Source: Hofstenia miamia
Taxonomy: Eukaryota > Xenacoelomorpha > Acoela > Hofsteniidae
Assembly: GCA_900660155.1 (NCBI GenBank)
Contig: CABFPE010001620.1
Location: forward strand, 1 to 26,761
Reading direction: 5' to 3'
DNA: 26,761 nucleotides
Shown here: piece by piece, positions 1-9,822 of the stretch
Layout: each line of letters starts with the position of its first letter
Numbering within the stretch: the stretch's first letter is position 1
Notes under the pieces: generated by a model
The model's input: the letters and a program-made list of their open reading frames with translations, nothing else
Database searches by the model: none
What the model was told of the DNA's origin: nothing
Program-made: the position numbers and the translations under genes

Positions 1-196
1 CCATAGTTATCCAATGCATTAAGTGTAGCTGATGCTATATTAATTAAGTTAAACAGTTAACTATTAAGTACAGAGGGAGAAGTGTTGGAGTCTGTCATAC
101 ATTGAAGAATGAACAAATGGGAATTATGTTGAGCAAATGCATAAATTAAGTTAAATTTGATGTTGGCAAGATTCTACACAAGCTTCTTAAATTTAA
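1..196. other. AT-rich sequence, nothing recognised
   Basis: I see no open reading frame of note, no repeat and no RNA gene here. It may hold decayed upstream parts of the LINE that becomes readable at about 197, but no endonuclease motifs could be recognised. Confidence 0.5.
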
Positions 197-1264
197 AACG
201 ATTTTTTTAGGGATTTCAAAAATTATTCAGATGAGACCATAGAAAATTTACTTAAAAATGTTCCATTCAACTATATTTTTACTCTAAATTCTGGTTCCCA
301 CATGCTAAATTACATTGTGGCACAGATCAATCAAGCACTAAACAAAGTAGCACCACTAAAAACCCGCCAAGTAGTTAATAAATCACGCTTTAATTTAAGC
401 ACGACTGATAATCAAGTAATTAAGAATACTGTAAACATAAAGCAGAAACTCTTTGAACTAGCTAAAGCTAATCCAACCGAAATAAATTGGACTAATTACA
501 AAAGATTAAGGAAATTAATTAAGGAATTACATACTAAAAATTTAGCTTTAAAACAATGTCAATTTTTTGAAAATTTAAATTCTTCTAAACAAAAGTGGAA
601 ATTTCTAAACTATTTTATTGGAAAATCAAATGGGCTCAATAGTGACATTTCAGAAATTAATGTTGATAATAAAATATTTACCAATAAAAAAAGGATACTA
701 AATCATTTAAATCAGACATTTAAAGAATTAGGTAACTTCAATTTTCCTAAACCTTCTCTATCAGAACTTAGGCAATCAAATTGTAAGTCAAAGTTTCAAT
801 TTAGGCTGTCCACCTTAAGAGAATTAGAAACTACTGTACACAATTTAGACATTAATAAATCTTCAGGTTCCACTCATTTACCATACTTTATCATTAAGAA
901 ATTCTTTCATACATTTGGTGAACATCTATCATTTGTATTTAATCAATGTATAGTTGATAACAAATTTCTGGAAATAATGAAAAAGTCAGACATAACACCT
1001 TTGTATAAACATGGAGATCCTCTCATTGCGCAAAATTATTGAATAATCTCAATAACACACCCTTTTAGTAAATTATTCGAAAAATTATTGCATATTCAAA
1101 TCAACCAATACCTTGCATCTGAGAGTATCCTGTCATCTAAACAATATGGTTTCCACACTAAGCATAGTACAAGTGATGCAATTATTTCAATTACTGAAAA
1201 AATATCCTCAAATAAATCTCAAAATAAATCCAGTTGCATAGCACTTCTAGACTTAAGCAAAGCT
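197..1264 (+). mobile_element. LINE (non-LTR retrotransposon) ORF2 fragment
   Basis: The frame is open from about 197 through an ATG at 302 to 1042, and the same frame continues readably to 1264. The protein matches the linker after the endonuclease and the first part of the reverse transcriptase of jockey/CR1-like LINEs. There is a basic helical stretch, then the pattern LDINKSSG (about 850-873), a SDITPLYKHGDP segment and NY before the usual RPIS block. Further on come QYGFHTKHST and finally ALLDLSKA, which is RT motif A. One in-frame stop (TGA at 1040-1042) stands where the conserved Arg of NYRPIS is expected, as from a CGA-to-TGA transition. Homology ends at motif A, just before its catalytic Asp, where fossil A begins. 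The catalytic palm and everything downstream are absent, so the copy is dead. The clade (jockey, CR1 or related) is a guess from the motif style. Confidence 0.85.
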
Positions 1265-3525
1265 TAATTTGGTGATTAAACTTAAAAATTACGAATTTCA
1301 ACTGATTTTCCCAGTTTGTTTTTTCAAATTCCAGCTGTTTTGTCATCTTCAATACTGTTTCCTCTCTGTAGTGACTGTGTTTGCATATTTTAAGAATTTC
1401 ACTTCTTTGATATTCTCAGATATTGGTTATATTTCTCTGAGTTCATTCATCTTTGTCAAAAACATATCATAATAATTTTGATATAACTGAATGCCTTTTA
1501 ATCTGATCATTAATGTCATCTGGGCATCAGCTTGGCTTGTGTTGGCTAGTTCTTCCAATATTGCTGTCTCAGACTTCTTGTATTCATCACATCTTTGTAG
1601 ATGAAGCTGATGTTGTCTTTTACTTCTTGTTCTGTTATTTTATTCAGGTTGTATTTTTTTAATTCTCATCATTGTCACTATCTCCACATGTTTTGTAACA
1701 TCATAGTAGTGGTATTTCTGTTCCCAGACGTCCATCCATACCACATTGTTCACTACCAAGAATAGTATCATTGCTTTAAGTGTGTGGCTCTTGATTTTAT
1801 TTTGTAAATCTTTCAACTGTATGCTTATAGACTTCCCTTGTGTATATAGGTGATAGGGAGTTATCATTCCTTTGATATACACTCCTTCCCAGTTGTCATT
1901 TCTTAGCATAATCTCCTTTGATTTTTTGTATTCTTGCTTTTTGACTATTTTCATTGCTTTCTCTTTGTGTTTGTGTACAATTTATACTCATGCATGAACA
2001 CTTTTGCCCCTCTGACGTCTTTTGGCAACCTCCATCTCAGGAATGGTATGGAGACTGTCTTTGGTGGTGTATATATTAAGATCTTTCTCTCTATCTGTCT
2101 TTCTATTTCTCTATACCACCCTGTAGTTGTCAACACTGTCGCTAGCCCTATAATTGCAGGATAATTCATTTTTCCACCTGTGATTGGGTTCCAGAATGCT
2201 TGAGTTAGACCTTGTTTACTCATTTTTAATCATATGTTTTCTTTTATTTCCAATTTTGATGTAATACACTCAGCATCAATAGCTAACTGATTGTAGGGTT
2301 TTAAGAGTTCTTAAAACTCTGTTTTGGTGAATGCTTCTGTGAACATAAGCTTCATAGTCACTATGGTTTGCACCTCTTTTACTTTTTGATAATTCAATGC
2401 TTTGATTTCTTTCTTTTCTTTCATTACTTTCATCTCCACTAGGAACAATTTGTCTTCTGTATTGATCCATTCTATCATTCTATCTGGACTCAATTCTCCC
2501 CATGTTTCAATGTTAATTTTATCAATTGTCTCCTGTGTTTTCAGGGATAGTAGTATTTGTGCTAATATTAGCAATTGTTCCTTGTCCAAGATCTCTCTTT
2601 GTGGTTTTCTCACCATTTCACACACTTCTATAGGCTATCCTGCCCTTTTTCATCATTTCCACACATTTTATGATTTTAGTAAATCTGCATCACAGACTAT
2701 CTCTCTCATATTTCTCCATGGTTTCTTCATGGATCTGCTGCATGTTTTTCTTTGTTATCAATTTTCTTATATTTTCTGTGTTCACCAGTTTTCTCTTAAT
2801 TATTTTCTTCATTGTTAACAATGGTTGCCTCAAGTTGCTTTAACCATGTCTCAGACATTGCACCCCACATGTATTTTTTCATTGGCTCTAAAATATTGAT
2901 AGTTCACTCAGGCATACTCCAGTTTTTTTGCTATTTCCATTATAGATATTTTCCCAATTAGATTTCTGATCACTATTATTCAACTGATGACATTCTATTG
3001 ACTGCAACAGCTTCTGTGTCTTGTCCAGCAATTCCAATTTTTCAATGTGGCCTTTCAAGAGTCAGTTCTTTGTTTGTGTGTTTATCAGAGATAATTCTAT
3101 TTTGAATCTCTTTGCCCTTACTACTTTGTGTTGTATCTGTGGTGAAATTGGCAGTTTGATTTCCTTTTCTTCTGTTGTGAAGATTACTAATAGCCATGCT
3201 GCCTTTCTATATTGTATCTCTTCAAATATTAAGCTTTGAAGTCCTTTTTCATGTTTAGTTCATAAGTATGATTTACTTCTGCTAGTGCCACCTCTATTGT
3301 TTTGTGGAATTTCCACAATGGTGCTTCAATCTTTATGTTTGGCCATTGATCTTCTCTCTTCTTTTGTAGCTTCATTTTTTCTCAGATTTTCTGAATTTCC
3401 TTTAGGTGTTCCTGTCTTTGCTTTAGATTACACTTGATAAAGAGTGTATTTGCTTTCTCAACACCTTCATCATTGTTCATTAGTTCTATGGTTTTGACTT
3501 GAAATGTACCACCTATTTTTGACGT
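1265..3525 (-). pseudogene. ORF3 region of fossil A, unknown protein family
   Basis: This region follows the integrase in the same direction and is coding-like on the minus strand in several frames. It shares collinear motifs with the ORF3 region of element C: a DQWPNIKIEAP segment at 3319-3351 (SDWPNLHIKSP in element C), MKKYMWGA followed by SETW at about 2847-2882 (MKKYMWGA followed by SETK), and a GRIAY segment near 2630 (HRIAY). Farther on, the copy holds parts that element C does not reach inside the window. These include a segment with NPITGG and a hydrophobic YPAIIGLATVL stretch (about 2100-2180), a second hydrophobic run (AMILFLVVNNVVW, about 1735-1780) and a helical C-terminal part. 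I do not recognise the family. The two hydrophobic runs leave a membrane protein possible, but no signal peptide or furin site was seen. It is broken many times. Confidence 0.6.
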
Positions 3526-4271
3526 TGCCACTCTTATTAATTTAATTAATGTTTCATTCAGCCTCTCTACAGCTCCATTTGCCTGAAGGTGGTATGCTGT
3601 TGTTTGTCCACTCACAATTTCCAACAGCTTAGCCATTTATTGCAATAATCCACTCTCAAATTGTGGGCCCTTATCTGTTATTATTGTTTCCCACTCTCAA
3701 ATTGTGGGCCCTTATCTGTTATTATTGTTTCCATTGGACCAAACTTCTAAATCCACTCTTTCAGCACTATCTCTGCTGTTGTTTCTGCTGTTGTATTTTT
3801 GATTGGGATCATGGTTGCATATTTGGTAAAATTATCTACTATCAACAACAGATGTTGATATCCCTCTTCATCCTTAGATAGCATTTCCAAATCAATATGT
3901 ATTATCTCATTCAGTTGTGTTGCAATAATTTTTCCAATGGTGCCTTTTGTGCTGGGAAATTTTGCTTGTTATTCAGTAAACATGTAGTGCATTTGTTTAT
4001 TATTTCCTCTGTCACCTTCCTTACTGCTGTAGTGATGAATCTTGAATTGAAAGTTTTTTCTGTCTGCATTATTCCCAGGTGGCCTTTTTGTGTATTCTCT
4101 GTATCAGTTCTCTTTTGTAATAGTTGGGAATTGCAATTCTGTTATTTTGGGCCTCAATATATAATAATTCATTCTTATTGAGTTTCTACTTGTACCACTC
4201 ATAATAGCTTGCTATCAGCTTTGATAATATTGATCAGGGTTCTTTTAGATTTCTAATGATCTCATTAAGAA
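3526..4271 (-). pseudogene. Integrase fragment of fossil A
   Basis: Minus-strand translation gives the retroviral-type integrase core. This includes the paired-cysteine zinc part, an HIDLEML-like first catalytic strand near 3890, and the TAYHLQANGAVERLN block (about 3558-3602) that carries the catalytic Glu in gypsy integrases. The sequence is nearly the same as integrase of fossil B (14160-14700) and about half identical in protein to that of element C. The C-terminal GPF module seen in element C is not recognisable here. ORF3 sequence follows directly. Confidence 0.8.
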
Positions 4272-5060
4272 TCACATCATCTCTCTGCTTTTTTCCTGTT
4301 CAGATATTTCTTCCTTCAGTGGTATTGGTAAGACCACTTGCCCCATTTTATCTACATTTATCTCAGGCAATCCCTTATACTCTGTGTGTGGTAAGAATTG
4401 AAATTGTTTCCTCTCTCCATCTATTTTTACTGCATCCCTTTGGTACTCAGGTAATGAAGTCCAAAAGTCTGCATTGTTATTTAAAGTTCCTTTTTGGTGT
4501 TTAATTGTGAACATAAACTCATTCAGGTACTTGATCCATCATGATACTTTTCCCAACTTATCTCCTGAGAATTTCTTTAGCCAAGCTAATCTGCTGTTGT
4601 CCATGCATACTCTGAATTCTCTTCCTATTAAGAAATGTCTAAATTTTTTAATACTCTCAATTAGTGCCAGCATCTCCAGCTTTGTTTACCTGTAGTTCTT
4701 TTCACTGGCTTTTAGTTTCTGACTAAAGAATTATATGGAGACTTCTTTTCCGTTTTTCAGTTGTCCCAATGTTGCTCCAATTGTAGAATCACAGGGGGTG
4801 ATTCTAGCAAACACAAAGAATAGAATACAGTTCAACTTCTTCTATTTTACAATTGCCTCATTCCTTTTATACAATGCTATTGATGATATTTACAAATATG
4901 ACAACAACTAGCCACAATCATGAAAAGCGCAAGATCTGGCCAATAAATATTTACAACTACCAGCCAATGCTACACAATTGCCACCTTGCTGGCATCACAG
5001 TCTAAAAAAAATTTCTCATTATACTCTGGCATATTTAATGAATGAAATTTTGCTAATTCT
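4272..5060 (-). pseudogene. RNase H region of fossil A, interrupted by a small solo LTR
   Basis: The minus strand encodes the RT connection and RNase H seen also in fossil B. The DCDAS segment lies near 4990-5010, the IGREF / VCMDNSRLAWLKKFSG part near 4560-4630, and the IKHQKGTLN tail near 4475-4505. Stretches such as 4560-4700 are identical to 15120-15260 in fossil B. A 193-bp LTR of a different family lies at 4782-4974. The copy is broken. Confidence 0.8.
4782..4974 (-). mobile_element. 193-bp solo LTR nested in fossil A
   Basis: The insert starts TGTAG and ends CTACA. It is flanked by a direct repeat CAAT (4778-4781 and 4975-4978). Fossil B shows the same pol sequence without the insert around 15335-15345, which gives a natural empty site. 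Read on the minus strand it has a TATAAAAGG box and a TG...CA frame, as a very short LTR would. It is shorter and different in sequence from the 0.9-kb LTRs in the window, so it belongs to another family, perhaps a TRIM-like or short-LTR gypsy. Confidence 0.85.
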
Positions 5061-5935
5061 TCCTTGATGTTATCCAAATCCTCTTGTTCCTGCCATGTCT
5101 ATATGAACTGCTTTCCTCATAAGTTTGGTCATCTTTGCAGTTTTTCTGGTAATGTTTGGGATAAAGGTACTGTAGTAATTGAAAAATCCCATTATCCTCT
5201 GTATATCGTTTTTGTTGTTTAGCTTTTCTATTTTTCAGATCATCTCTGTTGTGTTGTTCTTCATACATATTCTGCCTTTCTTGATCACACTTCCTAGAAA
5301 TACTATCTTCTCTTTCAATATGTCACAATTGGTCCTGCTTTCTCTAATATTGTTACAATTATGTCATTTATGTAAATGTTGACTCCATCTTCCATTCTGT
5401 GTGTCTTATTCTTCAATACTTTGGTGATGTATCTCTGGAAAATTACTGGGGCATTGCACAATCCAAACACCATATATATCCATTTGTACAGTCCATATGG
5501 TGTTATGAATTAAGTTTTTTCAATGTCATCTTCTTCCATTTTCACTTGCCAATATACTTTACATAAGTCTTTTGATGTAAAGTAATTGTGCTTGCTTTCC
5601 TCATAAAACATATCCTCTATACATGGAAGGGGGTATGAAACCATTTTGTCACTTAATTCAATTTGTGGAAGTCTATTCATAGGCAATACTTGTCTTCCTG
5701 CTTTTTGAACACTGGTGGTGCTGCATACAGGCTCTCACTTGAATGAATTATCTTGTTGTCAATTAATTCATTTAGTATGTGGTTGCATTCATCTTTCATT
5801 TGTTCTGGTACTCTTCTCACTGGGAGCTTTATAGACTTGTCCATTGTTGCTATTATCTTGTGCCTTTTGCCTATTGCTTGACCCACACTTGTTTCCCTAT
5901 TGTTTAATATTTGTTTGTGTTTCTCCAACCTCTCC
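5061..5935 (-). pseudogene. Reverse transcriptase region of fossil A
   Basis: Minus-strand translation shows the entry of a gypsy reverse transcriptase. KLPVRRVPEQMKDEC (about 5790-5835) is followed by a KIIHSSESLYAAPPVFKK stretch (about 5695-5750). Lower down are the MVFGLCNAP segment (near 5450-5480) and the palm region near 5350-5380, then the IMGFFNYY thumb part (near 5165-5190). Together these cover most of the RT domain in the order expected for Ty3/gypsy. The copy is broken several times. Confidence 0.78.
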
Positions 5936-6401
5936 TTTAGCTGTTAAATCTCCACCTCTTCTAAGAGTTGCTATTCTATGTCTTTTATTTCTGGTATTTT
6001 GTATGCATACTCCTCATTTGCTTTTGTCCCTATGCCCTTCAATTGGCCCTTTTGTAGTACTCACAACTTCAATGGTGTTCATCCACTTGCCCTTGAGTTG
6101 GCCATGTGGAGTACTTACTGCTTTCCTCTGCACATCCTTGAATTGACATTGCAGATTACTTGCCCCATCACTGTCTTCTATTGCTCTCTAAATAAGTCTG
6201 ATGATGTATTTGATACATTTTCTGTATATCTTAACATTCAATTTTTTACATTAACATTCTGATTTGTTGTGTTTAGGATTGGTATTTTTCCCTATCCATT
6301 CTTTAATGTGTTAACACTTGATGGCATTGACACTCTCTTCCTTTATTTTTGAATAACATTATATCTGCTGTTATTTGACTCTCTGTCTCTATTGTATACA
6401 T
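5936..6401 (-). other. Protease-to-RT linker of fossil A
   Basis: This stretch lies between the protease and RT domains of fossil A. It reads as low-complexity, partly coding-like minus-strand sequence with no recognised domain. Gypsy pol proteins commonly have a poorly conserved linker here, so I assign it to the element by position only. Confidence 0.45.
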
Positions 6402-6836
6402 TTACCACTGATGTGGTTGCAAATATATGTCTTCCTCCAGTTCAAACATAATCATCTTTAGTTTGCTTTCTTCCTCTTCAATCTTGATTTCTTCCTCTCT
6501 TATTTTTATTGTCATATTTGCATAGTTTATGACACATTCACTCTTTGTTAAGAAATCATCACCAAGTATGACCTCAAACTGTAAAATGTTATTATGAGTA
6601 TCCACCACTACTAGCAAATGTTTAAATGTCATGTTGGCTATCCTCATTTGAACTGATTTTATCATTCCTTTTGTATTGATATATTCTCCTGATGCATTGA
6701 TTAGGCATTTGTTAGTACTGTCCAAGTCTTCACACTTGAAACCCAATTTTGTTGCCACTCCTGTATCAATGGTTGCCTTCATCATTACATCATTGACTAT
6801 TACTGCTATTGTATTTATGTTGTCCAAATTCATCAA
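6402..6836 (-). pseudogene. Retropepsin-like aspartic protease of fossil A
   Basis: The open stretch of 144 codons contains the pepsin-type active-site signature ATIDTGVA (about residues 26-33). It is followed by the alternating strands typical of retropepsins and an ILGDDFL segment (about residues 90-96) that corresponds to the conserved ILG(R/M)DFL block of Ty3/gypsy proteases. It lies between gag and RT as expected. It is one part of a broken pol. Confidence 0.8.
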
Positions 6837-7238
6837 GATAATTATTGGTGAATGGTTTCTATGAGTCAGTACTCTATGTAGTTTTCTGATTATTTGTCAG
6901 TTTGTGATGCTTTGTTAATTTTGTTCTTTGACTCTATTAGATCCTCATCTTTGTAGGAGGCTTTCTCATCTCCAATTACATTTATCTGTTTGGTTCAATC
7001 AGGTTTTTATGACCTTTCTATCAACAGCTGTAGCATTTGACATCCTTTTCTGTCACTTCCTTTGTTTTCCCATTTTTCCTTTTATTTTGATAACTTTCTC
7101 TGGTTTGATTTCACTATATAGCTTGTTCAAAGATTGTGGTTTCAGATTGTTTCTCCATATTGGTGCCTCTCTGTGCCAGGTGGCCTTTTCATCAATTTGC
7201 ACATTGTTTTCAATTGTTGCTTGGATGTTGACTGCTTT
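6837..7238 (-). other. Gag C-terminal to protease interval of fossil A
   Basis: The interval lies between the gag core and the protease of fossil A. I could not recognise a zinc knuckle here, although one would be expected in this position. A basic KVIKIKGKMGK-like run near 7055-7090 would fit a nucleocapsid. Assignment is by position. Confidence 0.4.
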
Positions 7239-7548
7239 TCAAATCATTTTTTCTAATTTGTTGTCAACATCAAACTTGATATCAAAATTTGTCCTGATAC
7301 TATGAGGCATTCCCTTGCAGATGTGGGAAAACAAATTATATTTTGAATATCTGTTCTGTCTTGAGCTTAGCATTACTAGTTGTGCTACCTGTTGGATGTA
7401 ATTCCATATGTTGTTGTTCTTTTTTGTTTTTGTGGCATTTAGGATGATCAGGTATTGATTTTTAAAGCTTTTGTTTTCATAATAGTCTATAAAATTGCCT
7501 ATTAACAGTTTGTAATTTCTCTTCATTTCAGTATCCAACAGCAAATAA
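7239..7548 (-). pseudogene. Gag fragment of fossil A
   Basis: The minus-strand translation aligns with the C-terminal capsid part of gag in element C. KLLIGNFIDYY corresponds to QLLVGFFEDH, IWNYIQQVAQL to ICNYITQVERL, and LFSHICKGMPHSIRTNF to LFSYICRGFSPSIHSRL. This is the region called retrotransposon gag in gypsy elements. The fragment stops where LTR1 begins at 7549, and gag sequence does not resume on the far side of LTR1. Confidence 0.8.
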
Positions 7549-7615
7549 TGTAGAGTCACTCAGGGAATTTTGTGCTTTTTATATCTTTTGATTTCGATTT
7601 AATTCCACTGTATTT

Positions 7616-7636
7616 TGACGTCACTATGACGTTTCT
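7616..7636 (+). promoter_or_regulatory. Paired CRE-like sites in U3 of LTR1
   Basis: TGACGTCA (7616-7623) is followed 11 bp downstream, start to start, by a second ACGT half-site. The same pair and spacing occur in LTR3 (19750-19766) and, inverted, in LTR2 (18364-18380). TGACGTCA is the CREB/ATF binding consensus. Function is inferred. Confidence 0.5.
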
Positions 7637-7764
7637 AGTTATTTTCGAGATTAGTTTTGTGCTACTAGTTTTGTGTCCCCTCGTTGGTGCTTTTGTTTTG
7701 CTCAAATTTAATTTACGAGGGAAAATTATTACAAGCATGTTAAACTACGTTGAATATCAATTAT

Positions 7765-7806
7765 TGTAAACAAAGGCAGGTAAAACTGAATCTTTTTGTA
7801 TATAAA
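7765..7806 (+). promoter_or_regulatory. Core promoter of LTR1: forkhead-like site and TATA box
   Basis: TGTAAACAAAGGCAGGTAA starts at 7765. It is conserved almost base for base in LTR3 from 19890 and in LTR2 (inverted, about 18213-18230). TATAAA follows at 7801-7806. TGTAAACA is the forkhead-factor core. The order, upstream site then TATA about 36 bp later, fits a U3 promoter. Confidence 0.55.
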
Positions 7807-9712
7807 CTGAGATCACTGTAGCGAATGTTCAATAGACTTTGTCTACTCTTAACTGCCGCTTTTACCATTGTACCTTTTATTTATCTATTACTTTAAATGA
7901 AATCTATTGCTTAAGATCGGCGACAATTCGGGAGTGCTTTCATTAGCACGGGGCGACAAGTTGCTTCTGGGGATCTTTCAATCTTTCCAGTCGGAATTGT
8001 GGTTCATTAAGTTATGTATATGGTTATGTATAAGGAAATAACAAATCTCTCGTTCGTATTTCAACATGTACATGCACTTATAAAACCTTACACTGTGATG
8101 ATACCATGCTGTTGGCTAGCACGAATATCTGGCAATTACAGATTATTTAATAGTGAGCTGAGAGATAACAATGAAAATGAGAGTTTGTATTTTTGAAGTG
8201 AGATAGAAATTAAGCGAGTGAGACAAATAGGGTAGCACCAGTCAATAGGTTAAGCACTTTACTTCTGGATGTTCCGCTTTGGCTGGAAGCCATAGGAATT
8301 GGTCATCTTGGTTCTTACCTAAAAGTAGTTCTGTTACTTGGATGAATTACCAATGTTACATCTATATGTTATAAATTCTGTGTTATTCCCTTCCCAGAAT
8401 TGTGGCTGTTCTGTAAACGCTATTCAAACCTTTTGTGGAGTCAATTAAGTTTCTAGCCAAGTTTCCCTACCAGCCACCGATTCTACATTAGAGTTTCTAA
8501 AGCATAGCATTAGAGAGAATACCAATATATTTTGCATTTCCAAGTATTTTTCCACTATTTGAGAGTATAAAATATGTATTTTTATTACTAGATTTAGCTC
8601 CAGTTTTTGAGGTATTGCTTTAAGTTTTAATACATCTGACACTTTTACTTTTGTTATGGCTTCACTAGTACATGTTTTAACACAATTGACAAATATTTCC
8701 TTTGCATAAAGTTTTGACTTTGCATACACATCCAATTTACGTTTTTAAATGCATAGATCTTGAAATTATATTCAAAAAAACTGCTAATAATCAAAATATG
8801 TGAAAGAAAAATTTGTAATATTTTAAGTTTTGTTTTTGGATTTATTTTCACTATCATGTTTTCAGAATGATGTGTGATTAGAAGCAATTCTCCTTTACAA
8901 ATTTATATTTTCAACAAGTCTAATACAAATTTTTTTAAGCAAAGATATTAAGTGTGTGAAATTTTTATATTATTTTGTAATCACATGAAACAAAGTTAGT
9001 AATATTAACTTTTGAAAATACAAAAATAACTTACATTATTGAATGTTAAATATAAAACAATTTCTGTGAATAACAAGAATTTATGAAATTTAATACTAGA
9101 GCTATTATTCAGTGTACATAACAAGCTCATTAACAAAAAAATATATGATTATTTCAATGTACTAGTCCTTTCAATAGTCTAAAACTATAAATGTACACTT
9201 CAAAATTATTTATAGCTTGGCTATGTATTGTATAAATAATTACATCTTTAGCCACCACTCTTCATTATTAATGAATTAATTGTGTAAAATGACTCATCAA
9301 TTAGCACACATTAATCAATGTTTATACATGTATGTGAATGCTTTCTTTGGTGACAGAATACAAAGTTAACTGTTATAAAAAAATTTTTGTTTAAACTTTC
9401 TTTTGCAATTCTTTAAAATCAATCAATTTAATCATTTTTGTGTTAATACATTTTTTATGAAAATGTGTTAGTCTTTTAGTAAATAAAAATGTTTTGCAAA
9501 CTTCATGACATCTAATTGATTCATTTTTGAAATGGTGTTATGAATTAATTTGTGATTATCAAAATTTACTAATTGACTGAGGAAAAATTTGAATGTTAAC
9601 AATTTCCCAATAATTATACAGTTTTTATTTTAAATTCATAAACTATTAAACAACTGCAAGTACTTTAACAATCATTGATTTATAGAATGTCTTAAAATTT
9701 ATATTTAAATTA

Positions 9713-9822
9713 AATATCCCAAAGGCAAATAATTTTTTTCGAAAATGCAAAACAAATTGCCAAAAGGAAAATTCAATATCCCAAAGGCAAATAATTTTGT
9801 TCAGAAAAGCAAAACAAATTGT
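9713..9822. repeat. Two-copy 62-bp tandem repeat
   Basis: AATATCCCAAAGGCAAATAA begins at 9713 and again at 9775. Both copies run on to AAAACAAATTG with a few mismatches. Two units only. Confidence 0.85.

Larger units (their letters stand above)
1265..7548 (-). mobile_element. Fossil A: decayed Ty3/gypsy LTR retrotransposon with a third ORF
   Basis: Read on the minus strand the order is gag (7548-7239), aspartic protease (6836-6402), reverse transcriptase (about 5930-5060), RNase H (about 5060-4270), integrase (about 4200-3526) and an unidentified ORF3 region (3525-1265). That order, with integrase last in pol, is the Ty3/gypsy (Metaviridae) arrangement. No LTR of its own was found at either end. 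The left end meets the LINE and the right end meets LTR1, which lies in the opposite orientation. The copy is broken many times, well over ten breaks. It has very few CpG dinucleotides, so I infer it is old. It is close in sequence to fossil B, with stretches of more than 100 identical bases in RNase H. It is a more distant relative of element C. Confidence 0.88.
7549..8487 (+). mobile_element. LTR1: 939-bp LTR of the element C family
   Basis: It starts TGTAGAGTCACTCAGG and ends GATTCTACA. It aligns along its length with LTR3 (19692-20606) and, inverted, with LTR2 (17533-18436), by eye roughly three-quarters identical. It contains a perfect TGACGTCA site (7616-7623), a TGTAAACA site (7765-7772) and a TATAAA box (7801-7806). 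It still has many CpGs, which suggests it is the least decayed of the three. The flanks do not share a target duplication: fossil A gag lies on the left and unrelated AT-rich DNA on the right. It is therefore not a simple solo insertion. Confidence 0.88.

Noticed and set aside
1265-7548. Many plus-strand open frames across fossil A (for example 5844-6146, 6928-7305) as genes
   Set aside because: They are antisense shadows of the gag-pol-ORF3 frames. Their Phe/Leu/Ser-rich composition reflects the complement of a Lys/Asn/Glu-rich coding strand.
8445-8887. Two short minus-strand open frames beside LTR1 as possible continuation of gag of fossil A
   Set aside because: Their translations do not resemble the gag region that should follow, and one overlaps the LTR end. 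Treated as chance frames in AT-rich DNA.
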